Of a stretch of DNA of 64,000 bases, positions 62,491 through 64,000 are shown piece after piece (within the stretch, counting starts at the first letter, position 1; every line of letters starts with the position of its first letter). This stretch comes from AAA164-E04 sp964342825 (GTDB lineage Bacteria > Verrucomicrobiota > Verrucomicrobiia > Limisphaerales > AAA164-E04): contig CAYFHO010000005.1 in the NCBI GenBank assembly GCA_964342825.1, positions 62,001 through 126,000 on the forward strand, read 5' to 3'. A program made the translations under genes and the position numbers. The notes beneath the pieces were generated by a model that worked only from the letters and a program-made list of their open reading frames with translations, was not told the DNA's origin and ran no database searches.

Positions 62491-63003
62491 CTAGTCCATT
62501 GCCAGGACCAGTTCCCAGTCAACCTCAGAGGAGGATTGAGCCAATCCGTGGATGGCGTCAAAATCCTGAAGTTCTTCGACTGTAGGCACAGTCTCCGCCT
62601 CGGTGATGGTTGTCACACTTTCGACTAAATTGACTGCATTGGGATCCCATTGCCAAAAAACAGCTCCTGCCAAGATAAGAGCACTCACACCCGCCACTCG
62701 AATGCCAGGATTGGCCCAAAATCTGGACCACCATGAGTCGGCTGAGGAATGCTGAACTGTAGATAGCTCTGGAGCGTCAACCTGTACTCCTTCCACGGAA
62801 CGCAAGACACGAGATGTAAAATTGTTGGAAAGCGGAATGTCCTGAAGCGATCGTACTCCTTTCAGCAACACCTTATCCAACTCCCATTGGTCGGTGAATT
62901 CTGAATGCTCAGCCAAAAAAGATTCCCAATCATGGAGTTCCTCGGGTGTCAAATCCCGCTGCCATTGAAGGTCAATCCATTCTTCGTAACTTCGCCTTTT
63001 CAT
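62491..63003 (-). CDS. Probable anti-sigma protein with one membrane helix
   Basis: A ~170-residue protein. The start at MKRRSYEEW is favoured over an 18-codon longer frame. The N-terminal part EEWIDLQWQRDLTPEELHDW and FLAEHSEFTDQWELDKVLL resembles the cytoplasmic helical region of anti-sigma factors, although no zinc motif is present. One transmembrane helix (~99-115, VAGVSALILAGAVFWQW) follows, then an acidic periplasmic tail. Its position directly after the ECF sigma gene supports the anti-sigma role; this is inferred. Confidence 0.78.
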   Translation of the reverse strand: MKRRSYEEWIDLQWQRDLTPEELHDWESFLAEHSEFTDQWELDKVLLKGVRSLQDIPLSNNFTSRVLRSVEGVQVDAPELSTVQHSSADSWWSRFWANPGIRVAGVSALILAGAVFWQWDPNAVNLVESVTTITEAETVPTVEELQDFDAIHGLAQSSSEVDWELVLAMD

Positions 63004-63077
63004 AACGTCCTTTTCTAATAAAAACTTCAAACACCCAAAAGTTGCGCTGGGTGGCATTTCGCAAAATTAAACAAATT

Positions 63078-63683
63078 CTAATCGCTCCAAGTGCCGGTTT
63101 GCATGTACTCCTTGATACGTCGCTTGAGGGTTTCTCTGGCTCGAAACAAAAGTGATTTAACAGCTGAAATTGAGCAGCCCAATATTTTGGCGATCTCGTC
63201 GTAACTGATGTCCCCTTCTTTGCACAACAAGATGGCTGCTCGTTGATTTTCAGGCAGGTCCGAGATGCCTATATCAATGCGCTCCAACAGTTCACGCTGG
63301 AAGGTTTCCTCAACGGCATCACGACCACGGTTGTCCCGGTATTCTCTCGGGATGGCTTCACCTTCAGGATCGGCAGCGGCATCAATGGATTCCATGCTTG
63401 GTTTCCTGGATCGACGTCGAATTTCGTTGAGAGTCAGATTTCGCGCTATAGTGAAAAGCCAAGTGGAAAACTGAGCGGTTGGTTTATACCGATCAGAGGC
63501 CTTGTAGACCTGGATAAACACTTTCTGGGCAATATCCTCAGCCTCGTCGGCATCACGCAACATCCGGAAAATCATGTTGAAAATCGGTTGCTTGTAACGA
63601 TCGATCAAACTCTCAAAAGCCACGAGATCGCCCTGCTGCACTTGCAACATGAGTTCAACATCAGGATCTTCAGTGACGGGCAT
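63078..63683 (-). CDS. ECF-type RNA polymerase sigma factor (RpoE-like)
   Basis: About 201 residues from MPVTEDPD. Region 2: VQQGDLVAFESLIDRYKQPI, then DADEAEDIAQKVFIQVYKAS and FSTWLFTIARNLTLNEIRRR. Region 4: LPENQRAAILLCKEGDISYD followed by EIAKILGCSISAVKSLLFRA. It is a standard RpoE-type sigma factor and heads the operon with an anti-sigma-like protein and a DUF3106-like protein. A GGAACC hexamer upstream (63755-63760, minus strand) may be part of an autoregulated promoter. Confidence 0.92.
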   Translation of the reverse strand: MPVTEDPDVELMLQVQQGDLVAFESLIDRYKQPIFNMIFRMLRDADEAEDIAQKVFIQVYKASDRYKPTAQFSTWLFTIARNLTLNEIRRRSRKPSMESIDAAADPEGEAIPREYRDNRGRDAVEETFQRELLERIDIGISDLPENQRAAILLCKEGDISYDEIAKILGCSISAVKSLLFRARETLKRRIKEYMQTGTWSD

Positions 63684-64000
63684 TGATTCGTAATTCAAAC
63701 AAGGGTACCGATCAAAAGTTGCACACAAAAACTCAAGCAGCAATCATCCACTATGGTTCCTTCTTAACCACTGTTGTTCAAGGCAGATCAGCCCAAACTG
63801 GGGACGCAGCCGCTATTTGAGATTATGGAATCAAATCAGAGAAGTCAATCGACTCGCAACAAGTTTGGGCTTGAGCTCGCCAACATGTTAGGCCCTGGTC
63901 AATTATGGGCGGGAACTTGGGTCAATGTAACCGAATATCATCGTGGAATCTTCGAAATATGTCCTAGGAGCGTTGATCTTTTCGAGTAACTCACGGAGTT
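63684..64000. other. Region without a supported gene at the window end
   Basis: This holds the likely promoter of the sigma operon on the minus strand. A 71-codon plus-strand frame (63774-63989) has no ribosome-binding site, no signal or motif, and is not supported as a gene. Nothing else is seen before the window ends. Confidence 0.5.

Noticed and set aside
63774..63989. A 71-codon plus-strand frame at the window end
   Set aside because: No ribosome-binding site, no motif, low-complexity order and it lies over the likely sigma-operon promoter.

Overview
The window looks like chromosomal DNA of a free-living, heterotrophic member of the PVC group, most likely Verrucomicrobiota. The support is: a DUF1587/1592/1588/1585 cytochrome-type protein paired with a DUF1552 Tat-exported protein, a PA14-containing multihaem protein, two secreted Cys-type sulfatases, a LamG/PEP-CTERM gene remnant, and secreted proteins that end in the Verrucomicrobia-style C-terminal beta domain. 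No rRNA, tRNA, CRISPR array, transposase or phage gene was seen. Taxonomy is an inference from gene content, not from a marker gene.

Layout. 1-4.4 kb: 3' end of a small phosphatase-like gene, then a minus-strand metal ABC transporter operon (ATPase, permease fused to a DtxR/MntR-like regulator, second permease) with a perfect inverted repeat upstream, and a truncated, inactivated M16 peptidase remnant. 4.4-10.3 kb: MoxR ATPase with zinc ribbon, DUF58 protein, and a large secreted PD40-propeller/amidohydrolase. 10.3-11.6 kb: aquaglyceroporin plus thioredoxin-type arsenate reductase, a likely arsenic detoxification pair. 11.7-15 kb: 2-hydroxyacid dehydrogenase, HpaI-type aldolase and sulfatase in one operon. 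15-17.9 kb: M1 peptidase and an ECF sigma factor with a membrane partner.

17.9-22.6 kb is an accessory stretch: a 5'-truncated LamG/PEP-CTERM fragment, a BrnT/BrnA toxin-antitoxin pair with a clear promoter and operator, an AT-rich gene for a secreted protein of 30 BspA-type leucine-rich repeats, and a small lipoprotein. 22.7-24.9 kb: cupin, glutaredoxin, lipoyl synthase, GNAT-like membrane protein. 25-27.4 kb: a reduced ebo-like cluster (small unknown protein, TatD-like EboB-type hydrolase, EboE). 27.4-31.3 kb: hisH, a second sulfatase, and a single WGR-domain gene on a segment of about 0.6 kb bounded by exact 24-bp direct repeats. One repeat is the 3' end of the neighbouring DUF3616 gene. 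This cassette-like unit is the most unusual structure in the window.

30.2-35.3 kb is a four-gene carbohydrate operon (four-carbon acid sugar kinase family, esterase, GH13 amylase, DUF3616 lipoprotein). 35.4-43 kb holds housekeeping and proteostasis genes: nth, a lysine-2,3-aminomutase-type radical SAM enzyme, a GNAT, moaA, a coiled-coil membrane protein, a Lon-N protein, DUF1844 and a SurA-like isomerase. 43.1-47.5 kb: pentahaem PA14 cytochrome and a sorbosone-dehydrogenase-like propeller. 47.6-51.8 kb: miaA, lspA, glnD. 51.9-58.9 kb: fuconolactonase-like amidohydrolase, HEAT-repeat protein, and the DUF1592-DUF1552 pair. 59.1-61.5 kb: matrixin metalloprotease with a secreted partner. 61.5-63.7 kb: ECF sigma factor, probable anti-sigma protein and DUF3106-like protein.

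The overall picture is an organism that degrades sulfated and alpha-linked polysaccharides, uses large periplasmic cytochrome and dehydrogenase proteins, and carries several envelope-stress and metal-handling modules. Intergenic stretches of 200-300 bases at 19036-19260, 21937-22217, 42289-42545 and 58906-59119 hold no gene I can support, apart from the brnT promoter region listed separately.
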